Part shown: piece by piece, positions 33,739 through 42,234 of the stretch | Layout of the letters: every line of letters starts with the position of its first letter | Position numbering within the stretch: the first letter of the stretch is position 1 | NCBI RefSeq assembly: GCF_028823665.1 | Contig: NZ_JAPEHV010000003.1 | Location: 372,001 to 436,000 of the forward strand | Length of the DNA: 64,000 nucleotides | Direction of reading: 5' to 3' | Source of the DNA: Microbacterium sp. C7(2022) | GTDB taxonomy: Bacteria > Actinomycetota > Actinomycetes > Actinomycetales > Microbacteriaceae | Notes under the pieces: generated by a model | Database searches by the model: none | The model's input: the letters and a program-made list of their open reading frames with translations, nothing else | Told to the model about the DNA's origin: nothing | Translations under genes and position numbers: made by a program

Positions 33739-34197
33739 CTACTCGACGGGCGCAGGCTCGTCGGTGCGCGCGGACTCGCGCCCCGTGATGACCTGGTGGT
33801 CGTCGGCGGTCGTGACGGCGACCTTGCGCGGCTTGGCCTTCTCGCTCACCGGGATCATGACGCTCAGCACGCCGTTGTCGTAGCGAGCCGAGATGTTCTC
33901 GGTGTCGATCCCCTGGCCGAGGTTGAGCTGACGGAGGAAGCTCGCAGCCTCACGCTCGCGCGTGATCCACTTCACGCCGTCCCCGGCGGTCAGCGTGCGC
34001 TCGGCACGAATGGTGAGCAACTGGCCGTCGACGTCGATGTCCACCGACCCCGGATCGATGCCCGGCAAGTCGGCCGTGAGCACGTAGTGGTCTCCGTCGC
34101 GGTACAGGTCCATCGGCATCTGCCGGGGCCCACGACGTGCGTCGAAGAAGCCGGCGGCGAGGCGGTCGAGGTCGCGGAACGGGTCATAAGTAGCCAT
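33739..34197 (-). CDS. hsp20: Hsp20/alpha-crystallin small heat-shock protein
   Basis: A 152-residue ATP-independent holdase that binds unfolding proteins in the cytoplasm. The N-terminal arm has YDPFRDLDRLAAGFFDARRG; the alpha-crystallin domain covers about 28-125 (YVLTADLPGIDPGSVDIDVD, then FLRQLNLGQGIDTENISARY, NGVLSVMIPV). AAGGAGA precedes the ATG at 34197. A HAIR-like site and a perfect CIRCE element lie upstream, predicting control by both HspR and HrcA. Confidence 0.95.
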   Translation of the reverse strand: MATYDPFRDLDRLAAGFFDARRGPRQMPMDLYRDGDHYVLTADLPGIDPGSVDIDVDGQLLTIRAERTLTAGDGVKWITREREAASFLRQLNLGQGIDTENISARYDNGVLSVMIPVSEKAKPRKVAVTTADDHQVITGRESARTDEPAPVE

Positions 34198-34237
34198 GTG
34201 ACTGTCTCCTTCTCATCGCGAGTGATGGTTTTCTAAA

Positions 34238-34258
34238 GTTGAGCCACAGCGACTCAAC
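34238..34258. promoter_or_regulatory. HAIR-like (HspR) operator
   Basis: GTTGAGC-N7-ACTCAAC has the 7-7-7 spacing of the HspR box CTTGAGT-N7-ACTCAAG, with three base differences. It lies 41-61 nt before the hsp20 start. Confidence 0.6.
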
Positions 34259-34268
34259 TAAGAAGAGG

Positions 34269-34295
34269 TTAGCACTCTCAAGGTGAGAGTGCTAA
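34269..34295. promoter_or_regulatory. CIRCE element (HrcA operator)
   Basis: TTAGCACTC-N9-GAGTGCTAA is an exact CIRCE inverted repeat, 72-98 nt before the hsp20 start codon. Confidence 0.93.
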
Positions 34296-34504
34296 CGCGA
34301 TTTGCGACGATTCGCCGTAGGCGAACGAGCGCTGTCCGGGCCGTGCCGCGCGCCCGCGCGGCACACCGTGTCGGGCGCGATCCCCTTCCCGCTGGGAGCT
34401 CCTACCGACGGCGCCCCTCCTCCCCAGGCGGCCGCGAGGCGGCATCCTCCACAAAAGTCGAACTGACACCGCCTGCGGGCGCCTGGACCCGCAAGTCTTG
34501 ACGG

Positions 34505-35476
34505 ATGACCCCGCCGCGCATTGCCGAACTTGGTGAGGCGTTCACGGTGCACGAGGCACGCGCGGCCGGCATAACGTCGTGGCAACTGCGATCGGGCGCA
34601 CTCGAGCAGCCGTTCCACGGCGTGCGGTTGCGGCCGCACATGGCCGCCGATGACGACCGGCACACGGCCAGCGACGCCCCTTACGACGCCATCAGACACG
34701 AGGTCATACGGCGTGCCGCGGCCTACCGCGAGATCATGAGGCCCGGGCACTTTTTCGTATCCGACACGGCGGCGCTTCTGTATGGGCTGCCCATCGATCA
34801 CGGTCACGACCTGATGGTTGCTGCGCCACGCCCCGCTCGCGCGCCGCGGGGGCGCGGCATCCACGGCATCCAGATTTCCCCGGAGCTCGTGCGCGTGCGC
34901 GAGCACCGTGGGTTCCGGGTCTCGAGTCCGGCGTCGACGTGGGCGACGCTGGGCGCGGCGCGCAGCGTGCGCGACCTGGTGCGCGTCGGCGACGCGCTCG
35001 TGCACGTGCCACGCGACGACTGGGGCCGGCCGCACCCTGAGGTCGCGCTGGCCACCATTGCGGAGCTGCACGCTGCGGTCACAGCCGGCCGCCGGGTCGG
35101 AGTCGTCGCGCTCCGCGAAGCTGTTGAGCTCGTGCGCGTCGGGAGCGCGTCACCCCTTGAGACCGATTTTCGACTGGATGCCGCGTCCGCCGGGCTACCC
35201 ACACCCGAGCTCGACGTCGAGATCTTCGCTGCCGATGGTCGGCGGATTGGGATCACCGAGTTCGTGTTCCGCGAGTACCGCACGGTCGTCGAGGTCGAGG
35301 GCGACCATCACCGCACCAGCAGGGCACAGTGGAACCGCGACATCGAGAAGTACGCGGCGTACGCGGCTTCGGGGTGGGAAGTTGTCCGCCTCACGTCAGC
35401 GCACATCCGTGCGCCCCACGCTCGCGCCACGCAGATCGTGCGCGACGTGCTCGCCCGCCGAGGGTGGCGCGGCTAG
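34505..35476 (+). CDS. AbiEi-like/DUF559 protein (Vsr-like endonuclease fold)
   Basis: A 323-residue protein of a family common in Microbacteriaceae. The N-terminus (FTVHEARAAGITSWQLRSGA) resembles the winged-helix of AbiEi-type antitoxins. The C-terminal about 100 residues resemble DUF559/very-short-patch endonucleases, with VVEVEGDHHRTSRAQWNRDI and KYAAYAASGWEVVRLTSAHI. No partner toxin is next to it. Proteins like this are often called antitoxin-like, but a role in toxin-antitoxin systems is not shown here. Confidence 0.75.
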   Translation: MTPPRIAELGEAFTVHEARAAGITSWQLRSGALEQPFHGVRLRPHMAADDDRHTASDAPYDAIRHEVIRRAAAYREIMRPGHFFVSDTAALLYGLPIDHGHDLMVAAPRPARAPRGRGIHGIQISPELVRVREHRGFRVSSPASTWATLGAARSVRDLVRVGDALVHVPRDDWGRPHPEVALATIAELHAAVTAGRRVGVVALREAVELVRVGSASPLETDFRLDAASAGLPTPELDVEIFAADGRRIGITEFVFREYRTVVEVEGDHHRTSRAQWNRDIEKYAAYAASGWEVVRLTSAHIRAPHARATQIVRDVLARRGWRG

Positions 35477-35536
35477 CGAGTGGGTTGCGCGCCCGTGCTC
35501 CGCCGTGCGCACGCGCCCCACGATCCACGGCCGCTC

Positions 35537-35600
35537 ACTTGTCACGACACGCCGGACGCACGGCCCAGAACCCGCAATGTGCGCCATACGAACGATGGCA
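35537..35600. repeat. Degenerate copy of the dispersed repeat
   Basis: GACACGCCGGACGC at about 35544 and the reverse-oriented TGCGCCATACG at about 35579 match parts of the ATGGCGCAACACGCCGGTG unit, again as a loosely inverted pair between two genes. Confidence 0.4.
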
Positions 35601-35653
35601 TCCGCGCATCCATGCCCCAGCGCACCCGTGCAGGCCGTGCGCACGGCGGCGCG

Positions 35654-37219
35654 TCAGCACTCGATGACGTTGACGGCGAGCCCACCCTCGCTGGTTTCCT
35701 TGTACTTCGTCGACATGTCGATCCCCGTTTGGCGCATCGTTTCGACGACCATGTCGAGCGACACATGATGCGAACCGTCGCCGCGCAGCGCAAGCCGCGC
35801 TGCGGTCACCGCGGTCGATGCGGCGATGGCATTGCGCTCGATGCACGGGATCTGCACGAGCCCGCCGACCGGGTCGCACGTCAGCCCCAGGTGGTGCTCC
35901 ATCGCGATCTCGGCGGCGTTCTCGATCTGCCGGTTCGTGCCGCCCATGACCGCGGTCAATCCCCCTGCCGCCATCGCGCATGCCGAGCCGACTTCGGCCT
36001 GGCATCCGCCCTCGGCGCCCGAGATCGACGCGTTCGCCTTGAAGAGCGATCCGAGCGCGGTCGCTGTGAGGAGGAAACGCCGGATGCCGCGCCGCCGATT
36101 CGCTTCGGCGATCACCTCGTCGTCGAGCGTGGCCTGTGCGTTGCCCGCGCCCGCCGGATCACCGGCCCGCGCGCCAGCAGCACCTCCGGCGCTCGAGCCT
36201 GGACCCACCCCCGCGGCCACGTCACCCGAGAATCCGAGCAGGGCGCTCCCGACGAGCTCGCCGTAGGGCGTCACCGCGTTGCCGGCACCTAAGCCTGAGT
36301 CGGCGAGGAAGCGCCACCAGTACATGGCCACAGCCGGCACGATGCCTGCGGCACCGTTGGTCGGCGCCGTCACGACGCGCCCGCCTGCGGCGTTCTCTTC
36401 GTTCACGGCGAGGGCGAACGCTCCCATCCACTCCCCCGGCACCTCGTGATGTCCCTCGGCTTGCGCCGCCTCGAGCTGCGCGCGGATCATCGACGCGCGA
36501 CGCGCGACGCGCAGTCCGCCGGGGAGCACGCCGTCAGAGCGCAACCCCGCGTTGACGCTGCCGGCCATGGCATCCCAGATCGCGTCGAGTCCGGTGGCGA
36601 TCGACTCGTCGTCGCGCAATGCCTCTTCGTTGATGCGCGCCGCTTCGGCGATGGTGATGCCCCGCTCGTCGCAGACCGCGAGCAGCTCGTCGGCGGACGC
36701 GAACTGCAGCGGAAAGGCCGCTGCGCGCACCTGCTCGGCGGCTCCGTCACGGCGAATGAACCCGCCACCGACCGAGTAGTACGTCTCCGTCGCCAGGGGA
36801 ATCTCGGCCTCGTTCGTCCAGACCTCGAAAGTGAGGGCGTTCGGATGCCCCGGCAGCCGCGTCCGCGGTTCGAACACCATGTCTTCGCGGGCGAACGCGA
36901 CATCGTGCGAGCCGTCGAGGCGCAGCATCCGGTCATCGGCATCGCGCGACCACGCAGCCCGCACCACATCGGGATCCACAGTCTCGGGGGCGTGCCCTTC
37001 GAGGCCGGCGATGACAGCTCCCGGCGTGCCGTGGCCGATGCCCGTGGCGCCCAGCGACCCGTAAAGCACGCATCGCACGCGCGTGACCGACGACAGCACT
37101 CCGCTTTCGCGCAGGCGGGTCGCGACGTCGCGCCCGGCCCGCATCGGTCCGACGGTGTGCGAACTCGATGGGCCGATGCCGATCGAGAACAGTTCGAACG
37201 CCGAGACGTATGCACTCAC
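35654..37219 (-). CDS. sdaA: L-serine ammonia-lyase, iron-sulfur, single-chain
   Basis: A 521-residue [4Fe-4S] enzyme converting L-serine to pyruvate and ammonia. The N-terminal domain begins [20 protein letters not shown]; cluster Cys lie in [23 protein letters not shown] and nearby. A Gly/Ala-rich insertion of about 30 residues ([20 protein letters not shown] onward) sits before the [11 protein letters not shown] segment and is unusual. The GTG start overlaps the stop of the upstream PLP-enzyme gene as GTGA. The pair forms an amino-acid catabolic operon that the divergent Lrp regulator may control. Confidence 0.94.
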   Translation of the reverse strand: MSAYVSAFELFSIGIGPSSSHTVGPMRAGRDVATRLRESGVLSSVTRVRCVLYGSLGATGIGHGTPGAVIAGLEGHAPETVDPDVVRAAWSRDADDRMLRLDGSHDVAFAREDMVFEPRTRLPGHPNALTFEVWTNEAEIPLATETYYSVGGGFIRRDGAAEQVRAAAFPLQFASADELLAVCDERGITIAEAARINEEALRDDESIATGLDAIWDAMAGSVNAGLRSDGVLPGGLRVARRASMIRAQLEAAQAEGHHEVPGEWMGAFALAVNEENAAGGRVVTAPTNGAAGIVPAVAMYWWRFLADSGLGAGNAVTPYGELVGSALLGFSGDVAAGVGPGSSAGGAAGARAGDPAGAGNAQATLDDEVIAEANRRRGIRRFLLTATALGSLFKANASISGAEGGCQAEVGSACAMAAGGLTAVMGGTNRQIENAAEIAMEHHLGLTCDPVGGLVQIPCIERNAIAASTAVTAARLALRGDGSHHVSLDMVVETMRQTGIDMSTKYKETSEGGLAVNVIEC

Positions 37220-38442
37220 GGTGTCAGGCTACGCTCGACAGCCTCGAGGCGCGCGGCATCGGATCCGCCGATCACCGCCAGCGCCTGGAAGATGTCGGCC
37301 CAGAGATCATCCACATGCTCGAGCCCGATCGACAGGCGCACCACACCGGCACCCGGTTTCGCGTCACCGGCGACCGGTCGGTGGGTGAGAGATGCCGGAT
37401 GCTGCACCAGCGAGTCGACGCCGCCGAGCGAGACCGCGTGGGTGATCAGCCGGCACGACTCGGTGAAGCGCGCTGCGGCGTCGTACCCGCCCGCGAGTTC
37501 CATCGCGATGATCGAGCCGGGCCCGTCGAGCTGTCGACCCAGCAGACCCGAGGGGTCCTGTCCGGAAAGGCCCGGGTAGAAGACGCGCGCAAGGGCCGGA
37601 TGCTCCGCCAACCGCTCCGCCAGCGCCATGGCCGTCTGCTGTTGCGCGCGCACGCGAAGCGGCAGCGTGCGCAATCCGCGGTGCAGCAGGTAGGCGCCCA
37701 TGGGGTGCAGCAAGCCGCCGGTGAGCGCACGAACCTGGCGCAGTCGCTCGACCCACTCCCGCGTCGTGGCGACCACGCCGCCCATCGCATCCCCGTGCCC
37801 GCCGATGTACTTCGTCGCGCTGTGCAGGACGAGCGTGGCGCCGTGCAGCGCGGGACGCTGGAGCACCGGCGTCGCGAACGTGTTGTCGACGAGGACCGGC
37901 ACGCTGCCGGCGGCGCGCACGACCTGGTCGAGGTCGACGAGTTCGAGGGTCGGATTCGCGGGAGTCTCGACGATCACCAGGCCGGTGTCGGGTCGCACGG
38001 CGTCGGCGATGCCGTCGGCATCGGTCCAGGTGACGGTGGTGCCGAGCAGTCCGCTGGCGAGCACATGGTCTGATCCGCCGTAAAGGGGACGCACGGCCAC
38101 GACGTGCGGGGTGCCGCCCGTGACGCAGGCGATGAGGCACGCCGAGAGCGCGGCCATGCCGCTGGCGAAGGCGACAGCTCCGTCGGTGTACTCGAGCTCG
38201 GCGAGCGCCTCTTCGAACCGGGCGACGCCGGGCTGCCATAGCCGCTGGTAGACGGGGCTGCGGCCCGCCCCCAGGTCGTGCCCGGTCGCGAGCTCTTCGT
38301 ACGACAGCCCGCCCGCGTCGACGTCGGGCAGTGAGTATGTGGTCGAGAGATCGATCGGGGGAACGTGGGCGTGGGTGTCGCGCAGTCCCGACATTCCGGC
38401 ATGTACGGCCGTCGTGTCGATGTGGTGGGGCATCTTGTCCAT
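37216..38442 (-). CDS. Trans-sulfuration PLP enzyme (cystathionine gamma-synthase/lyase or methionine gamma-lyase)
   Basis: A 408-residue Cys/Met-metabolism PLP enzyme. The cofactor-binding Lys is in HSATKYIGGHGD; other family motifs are FASGMAALSACL, ETPANPTLELVDL and DNTFATPVLQRP. The exact reaction (gamma-synthase, gamma-lyase or methionine gamma-lyase) cannot be assigned from sequence. Coupling to serine dehydratase, which makes pyruvate and ammonia, favours a catabolic lyase. It is divergent from an Lrp-type gene with 110 bp between. Confidence 0.9.
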   Translation of the reverse strand: MDKMPHHIDTTAVHAGMSGLRDTHAHVPPIDLSTTYSLPDVDAGGLSYEELATGHDLGAGRSPVYQRLWQPGVARFEEALAELEYTDGAVAFASGMAALSACLIACVTGGTPHVVAVRPLYGGSDHVLASGLLGTTVTWTDADGIADAVRPDTGLVIVETPANPTLELVDLDQVVRAAGSVPVLVDNTFATPVLQRPALHGATLVLHSATKYIGGHGDAMGGVVATTREWVERLRQVRALTGGLLHPMGAYLLHRGLRTLPLRVRAQQQTAMALAERLAEHPALARVFYPGLSGQDPSGLLGRQLDGPGSIIAMELAGGYDAAARFTESCRLITHAVSLGGVDSLVQHPASLTHRPVAGDAKPGAGVVRLSIGLEHVDDLWADIFQALAVIGGSDAARLEAVERSLTP

Positions 38443-38552
38443 TCGCCCATGGCAACAGATTATGGAAGAAGGATCAATCGAACCCGAAGATCACCACGAA
38501 AGAAGACGGTGACCACGCAGATCCTGCAGATCGGATGCCAAGGAGGCTGCCC

Positions 38553-39029
38553 ATGGCGAAGGTCGTTGACCTCGATCCCACCGACCGCGCGCTGTTACGC
38601 GCGCTCACCGAGAATGCGCGCGCATCGGGGGCGTCGCTCGCGGCATCCGTCGGCATCGCCGAGTCGACTGTCTCGCTGCGCCTTCGGCGCCTGCAGGCCA
38701 CCGGGGTGATCCGGCGCTTCCGCATCGACATCGACCCCGCCGCGTTCGGCGCGACAGTGCAGGCGCTCATCGCCGTGCGGCTGGTCAAACACGCCCGCGA
38801 TGAGATCGAGGCGTTCCGCCGCACGGCGACCGCCCTTCCGGGCGTACTCAGCCTGTTCCATATGGCGGGTGCCGACGACTACTTGCTGCACGTCGTCGCC
38901 CGCGACTCGAACGAACTGCGCGAATTCGTGCTCGCGAATCTCACCGGGCACCCAGCGGTCTCGCACACCGAGACCAACCTGATCTTCGAGCACGCAGACG
39001 GCGACGGGTGGGAGCAGTTGCTCCGCTGA
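38553..39029 (+). CDS. Lrp/AsnC-family regulator
   Basis: A 158-residue amino-acid-responsive regulator. The N-terminal HTH is DRALLRALTENARASGASLA then GIAESTVSLRLRRLQATG; the C-terminal RAM ligand domain has ALIAVRLVKHARDEIEAFRR and SLFHMAGADDYLLHVVARD. The AAGGAGG ribosome site is near-perfect. Its divergent position makes the PLP-enzyme/serine-dehydratase operon its likely target. Confidence 0.92.
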   Translation: MAKVVDLDPTDRALLRALTENARASGASLAASVGIAESTVSLRLRRLQATGVIRRFRIDIDPAAFGATVQALIAVRLVKHARDEIEAFRRTATALPGVLSLFHMAGADDYLLHVVARDSNELREFVLANLTGHPAVSHTETNLIFEHADGDGWEQLLR

Positions 39030-39034
39030 TTCAC

Positions 39035-39451
39035 TCAGAAGCGACTGTTGCTCGCTCCCGCTACGACCGGGGCGTCGCCGTCATAGAGATAGCGCGTGAC
39101 GTCACTCTCGCCCGAGGCATCCGTGTTCGACTACTCGCCGACCTCGGGCTCGCCGCTGGCGCCGCTGCGCTCGGCGAGGAACGCCGCCGAGTCTTCCGCC
39201 GCCATCACCTCACCCAGCTTGCCCGCGAACGAGCCGGCCTGCCCGCCCTCGAACGGACTGATCGGATCGGCGGTTCCGAGCACGACCATGGTCGGCACGG
39301 CGACTCCTGACCACTCGCACACGTTGGGCGCGTGCGGGACGACGGCGGTGTACTCGCGCGGCATCCCTTCCACATCGACGGAGCCGTGGATGACATCGGC
39401 ATCGAGGTCAGGCTCGCCCGAGGCGGGCGAGACGACGTCGGTGTCGGTCAT
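39035..39451 (-). pseudogene. Remnant of a PHB-depolymerase/feruloyl-esterase-like (LpqC) gene
   Basis: The frame from 39451 starts like an exported esterase (GSVDVEGMPREYTAVVPHAP) and jumps to a late family segment (VPTMVVLGTADPISPFEGG, then EDSAAFLAERSGASGEP), so the catalytic middle with the GxSxG elbow is missing. An in-frame TAG at 39131 is followed by a readable continuation (TDASGESDVTRYLYDGDAPV) to a TGA at 39035. This fits an internal deletion plus a nonsense mutation. It lies 33 bp downstream of the permuted GH3 gene and once may have been part of its operon. If the 106-residue piece is still made, its function is unknown. Confidence 0.55.
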
Positions 39452-39483
39452 GACGGGTGTTTCTTTCTCTCTATTGGTGCGGT

Positions 39484-42228
39484 TCAGTCGAACAGATCGG
39501 TTTGCAGCAGGGCGTACAAGACGTTGTGCACGCGGTCGCGCAGCCCCTCGCCGACACCCACCGGGTCATCTTCGAGGGCAGCCTTGGTGCTGCTCGCCGC
39601 CGAGGACGGCAGCATCGCGAGCATCAGGTCATTGCCATACCGCACCGCGAGGGTGGGGTCCATGAAGCCGCCGAGGACGGCATCCGTCGACACCACACCG
39701 TCGAAGCCCCACTCGCCACGCAGCACCTCTTCGAGGAGCACTTCGTTTCCGCCGGACCAGCGACCACCGATGTTGATGAACGATGACATGGCGCCGTTGG
39801 CGTCACCTTCCTTGACCGTGATCTCAAACGGACGCAGGTACAGCTCACGCAGGGCCTGCTCGTCAACGAAGACGTTCATGCCCGGTGCGCGTGCGCTGAC
39901 CTCTTGCTCGTTGAGCGCGAAGTGCTTCATGAACGTCAGCACGCCCTTGCTCTGCGCGCCCGAGACCATCGCGGCGCTCATCTTGCCCGACAGGAGGGGG
40001 TCCTCCGAGAAGTACTCGAAGTTGCGGCCACCCATCGCCGTGCGGTCGAGGTTCATGCCGGGGGCATACCACCCCTGCACACCGTACGCGTTCGCTTCGG
40101 CGCCCACGGCCTCACCCAGCGCGTACGCCAGCTCGTCGTTCCAGGTCGCTGCCACCACGGCTTCAGTCGCGAACGATCCGGCCGTCATCTCACCGAACAG
40201 GTAGTTGAGACCCGCGGGGCCGTCCAGCAGGATCGCGGAGGGGATGCCGAGGCGCTCGATCTCTTCGGTCAGGTACGCACCGTTGGCGAACAGGCTGATC
40301 TGCTCGTCAACGGAGAGCTGGTCGATGAACGCGTCCCACTGGGGGTCGTCGTACGCGAGGCCCTTGAGGTCAGCGAGCATGAGGCCGTTGTCGGCTTCGT
40401 AGGTCGGAGCCTCACCCGGCAAAGGAGCGATTTCGGGGTCCATGACCTCGAGGAGTTCATCGGATGCCACGAGGTTCACGTCGGAGCTGTCGGGGTACGT
40501 TCCCTCCCAGTCATCGCGCGAGAGGGACGTGAAGTCGCCGCGCGCGAAGTCGAAGCGGTTCTCCAGCGCGACTCCGGTCACGTCGTCGGTGTCGTACACC
40601 ACGTCGTCGGCGACGGTCGTGTTGAACGTGTACAGCGGGCTGTGCACGTCGGTCGCGACGACGATGTCGTAGTCGCCGGCCTCGAGCAGGTACGCACCGG
40701 CACCGCTCTGGTCCCAAGACGCCATGTCGCGCACGTCGTAGGTCACGGTCACCGTCTCGGAGGCGCCGGGCTCAAGCTCGGACGTCTTGGCGTATCCGCC
40801 CAGCTCGATCGCGGACTTCTCGATGCCACCGGGGGTGTACGGGGCCGAGTAGTAGACCTGGACAACGTCCTTGCCCGCGACATCACCAGTGTTCGTCACC
40901 GTCACATCGATCGAGACCGTCTCGTCGTCGACCACGGGCTGCGAAGCGTCCCACTCGAACGTGGTGTAGCTCAGGCCGTACCCGAACGGGAACTGCACGA
41001 TCTGGTCGTAAGCCTCATCCTCGGCGTACCGCGTCTCGTAGTAGCGGTAGCCGACATAGATGCCCTCTTCGTATTCGAGGACGGCACGGTTGGCGTTCTC
41101 GTAGCGGAAGTCACCGAGGTTCTCGACCGACGGCGCGCTCGTCACGTCGTAGGCGTACGTGTCGGTGAGGCGACCCGACGGGTTGGCGTCACCCGCGAGA
41201 ATCTTCGCGAGCGAGACGGCACCGAGCGGACCGGGAGTTCCGATCCACACGGCACCGGTGATCTGCGGGTACTCCTCGAGGAAGCCGAGCTCCATCGCGT
41301 TGCCGGAGTTGACGATCACCACGACGTCGTCGAAGTTCGCCGTTACGACATCGAGCAACTCGCGTTGCTCGTCGGTGATGCGCAGGCTGTCCGCGGTCTG
41401 GTCGGCCGCCTCCGTCGCGCCGGCGCCCACGACGATGAGTGCCGTGTCGGCGTATTCGCGCGCCTGGGCGAGCACGTCGTCGGTCAGGTAGTCCGGCGCC
41501 GGCTCGGTGGCATCCCCGCCACCGATGAGCATCTCGGCGATCTGGATCAGGCCGTTGCTCGATCCGCTGGTGGTCTCTGCTCCGGCATCCTCCATGGCTG
41601 CATACAGGTCTTCGTTGTACTGCACGCCCTGCTGCTCGAGAGCGTCGTACAGCGTGATGGCGCTCGACTGGTTGGCACCCCCCGACCCTGCACCGCCGTA
41701 GCGGAGGTTGAACGACGCGAAGCTGAACACGTTCACGCGGTCCTCGGCGAGAGGCAGTGCCCCCTCGTTCTCGAGCAGCACGATCCCCTCGTCGGAGATC
41801 TGCTCGGTGACGGCGGCGCTGTTCTCGCGCGCTTCGGCGCCGGCTGTCGTCGTGCTGTCGACCTCGATCGACAGCAGACGCGAAATGTCACGCACGATGG
41901 GCGCGAGCGCCACGGCGATCACCGCGACGATGGCGACGACAACGCCCCAGCCGATCAGACGGCGCGGACGATTCTTCACTCGCCGGTACGCGCGCTCGCG
42001 ACGCTTGGCTTCGCGGCGCTCGGCGCGGCTCATCGACGCGCGGGCGGCCTTGCGGTCAGCCTTCGCCGCCTTCTTGGCCTCGCGCGCTGCCGCGCGGTCG
42101 CTCACCTTCGCCGCCTTGCGGTCTTCGGGCGACATCGCCTTCAGCTCTTCGCGACGTGCGCGCTTCGCCGCTTTCTCTTCTGCGACCCGGGCGCGCGCCT
42201 CTGCGCGGATTTCTTTGCGTGTTGCCAT
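39484..42228 (-). CDS. Membrane-anchored GH3 beta-glucosidase with permuted domain order
   Basis: A 914-residue protein. Residues 1-90 are a very basic Lys/Arg/Ala helix on the cytoplasmic side; a single membrane helix is at 91-113. Outside, the usual C-terminal GH3 domain comes first (about 130-350), then an FnIII-like domain (FGYGLSYTTFEWDAS, TVTNTGDVAGKDVVQVYYSA). The TIM-barrel domain comes last (about 640-914), with GMNLDRTAMGGRNFEYFSED, FALNEQEVSAR and the nucleophile in GFDGVVSTDAV (about D849). This order is reversed relative to classical GH3. It lies 6 bp after the classical GH3 gene. Confidence 0.9.
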   Translation of the reverse strand: MATRKEIRAEARARVAEEKAAKRARREELKAMSPEDRKAAKVSDRAAAREAKKAAKADRKAARASMSRAERREAKRRERAYRRVKNRPRRLIGWGVVVAIVAVIAVALAPIVRDISRLLSIEVDSTTTAGAEARENSAAVTEQISDEGIVLLENEGALPLAEDRVNVFSFASFNLRYGGAGSGGANQSSAITLYDALEQQGVQYNEDLYAAMEDAGAETTSGSSNGLIQIAEMLIGGGDATEPAPDYLTDDVLAQAREYADTALIVVGAGATEAADQTADSLRITDEQRELLDVVTANFDDVVVIVNSGNAMELGFLEEYPQITGAVWIGTPGPLGAVSLAKILAGDANPSGRLTDTYAYDVTSAPSVENLGDFRYENANRAVLEYEEGIYVGYRYYETRYAEDEAYDQIVQFPFGYGLSYTTFEWDASQPVVDDETVSIDVTVTNTGDVAGKDVVQVYYSAPYTPGGIEKSAIELGGYAKTSELEPGASETVTVTYDVRDMASWDQSGAGAYLLEAGDYDIVVATDVHSPLYTFNTTVADDVVYDTDDVTGVALENRFDFARGDFTSLSRDDWEGTYPDSSDVNLVASDELLEVMDPEIAPLPGEAPTYEADNGLMLADLKGLAYDDPQWDAFIDQLSVDEQISLFANGAYLTEEIERLGIPSAILLDGPAGLNYLFGEMTAGSFATEAVVAATWNDELAYALGEAVGAEANAYGVQGWYAPGMNLDRTAMGGRNFEYFSEDPLLSGKMSAAMVSGAQSKGVLTFMKHFALNEQEVSARAPGMNVFVDEQALRELYLRPFEITVKEGDANGAMSSFINIGGRWSGGNEVLLEEVLRGEWGFDGVVSTDAVLGGFMDPTLAVRYGNDLMLAMLPSSAASSTKAALEDDPVGVGEGLRDRVHNVLYALLQTDLFD

Positions 42229-42234
42229 GACTGC

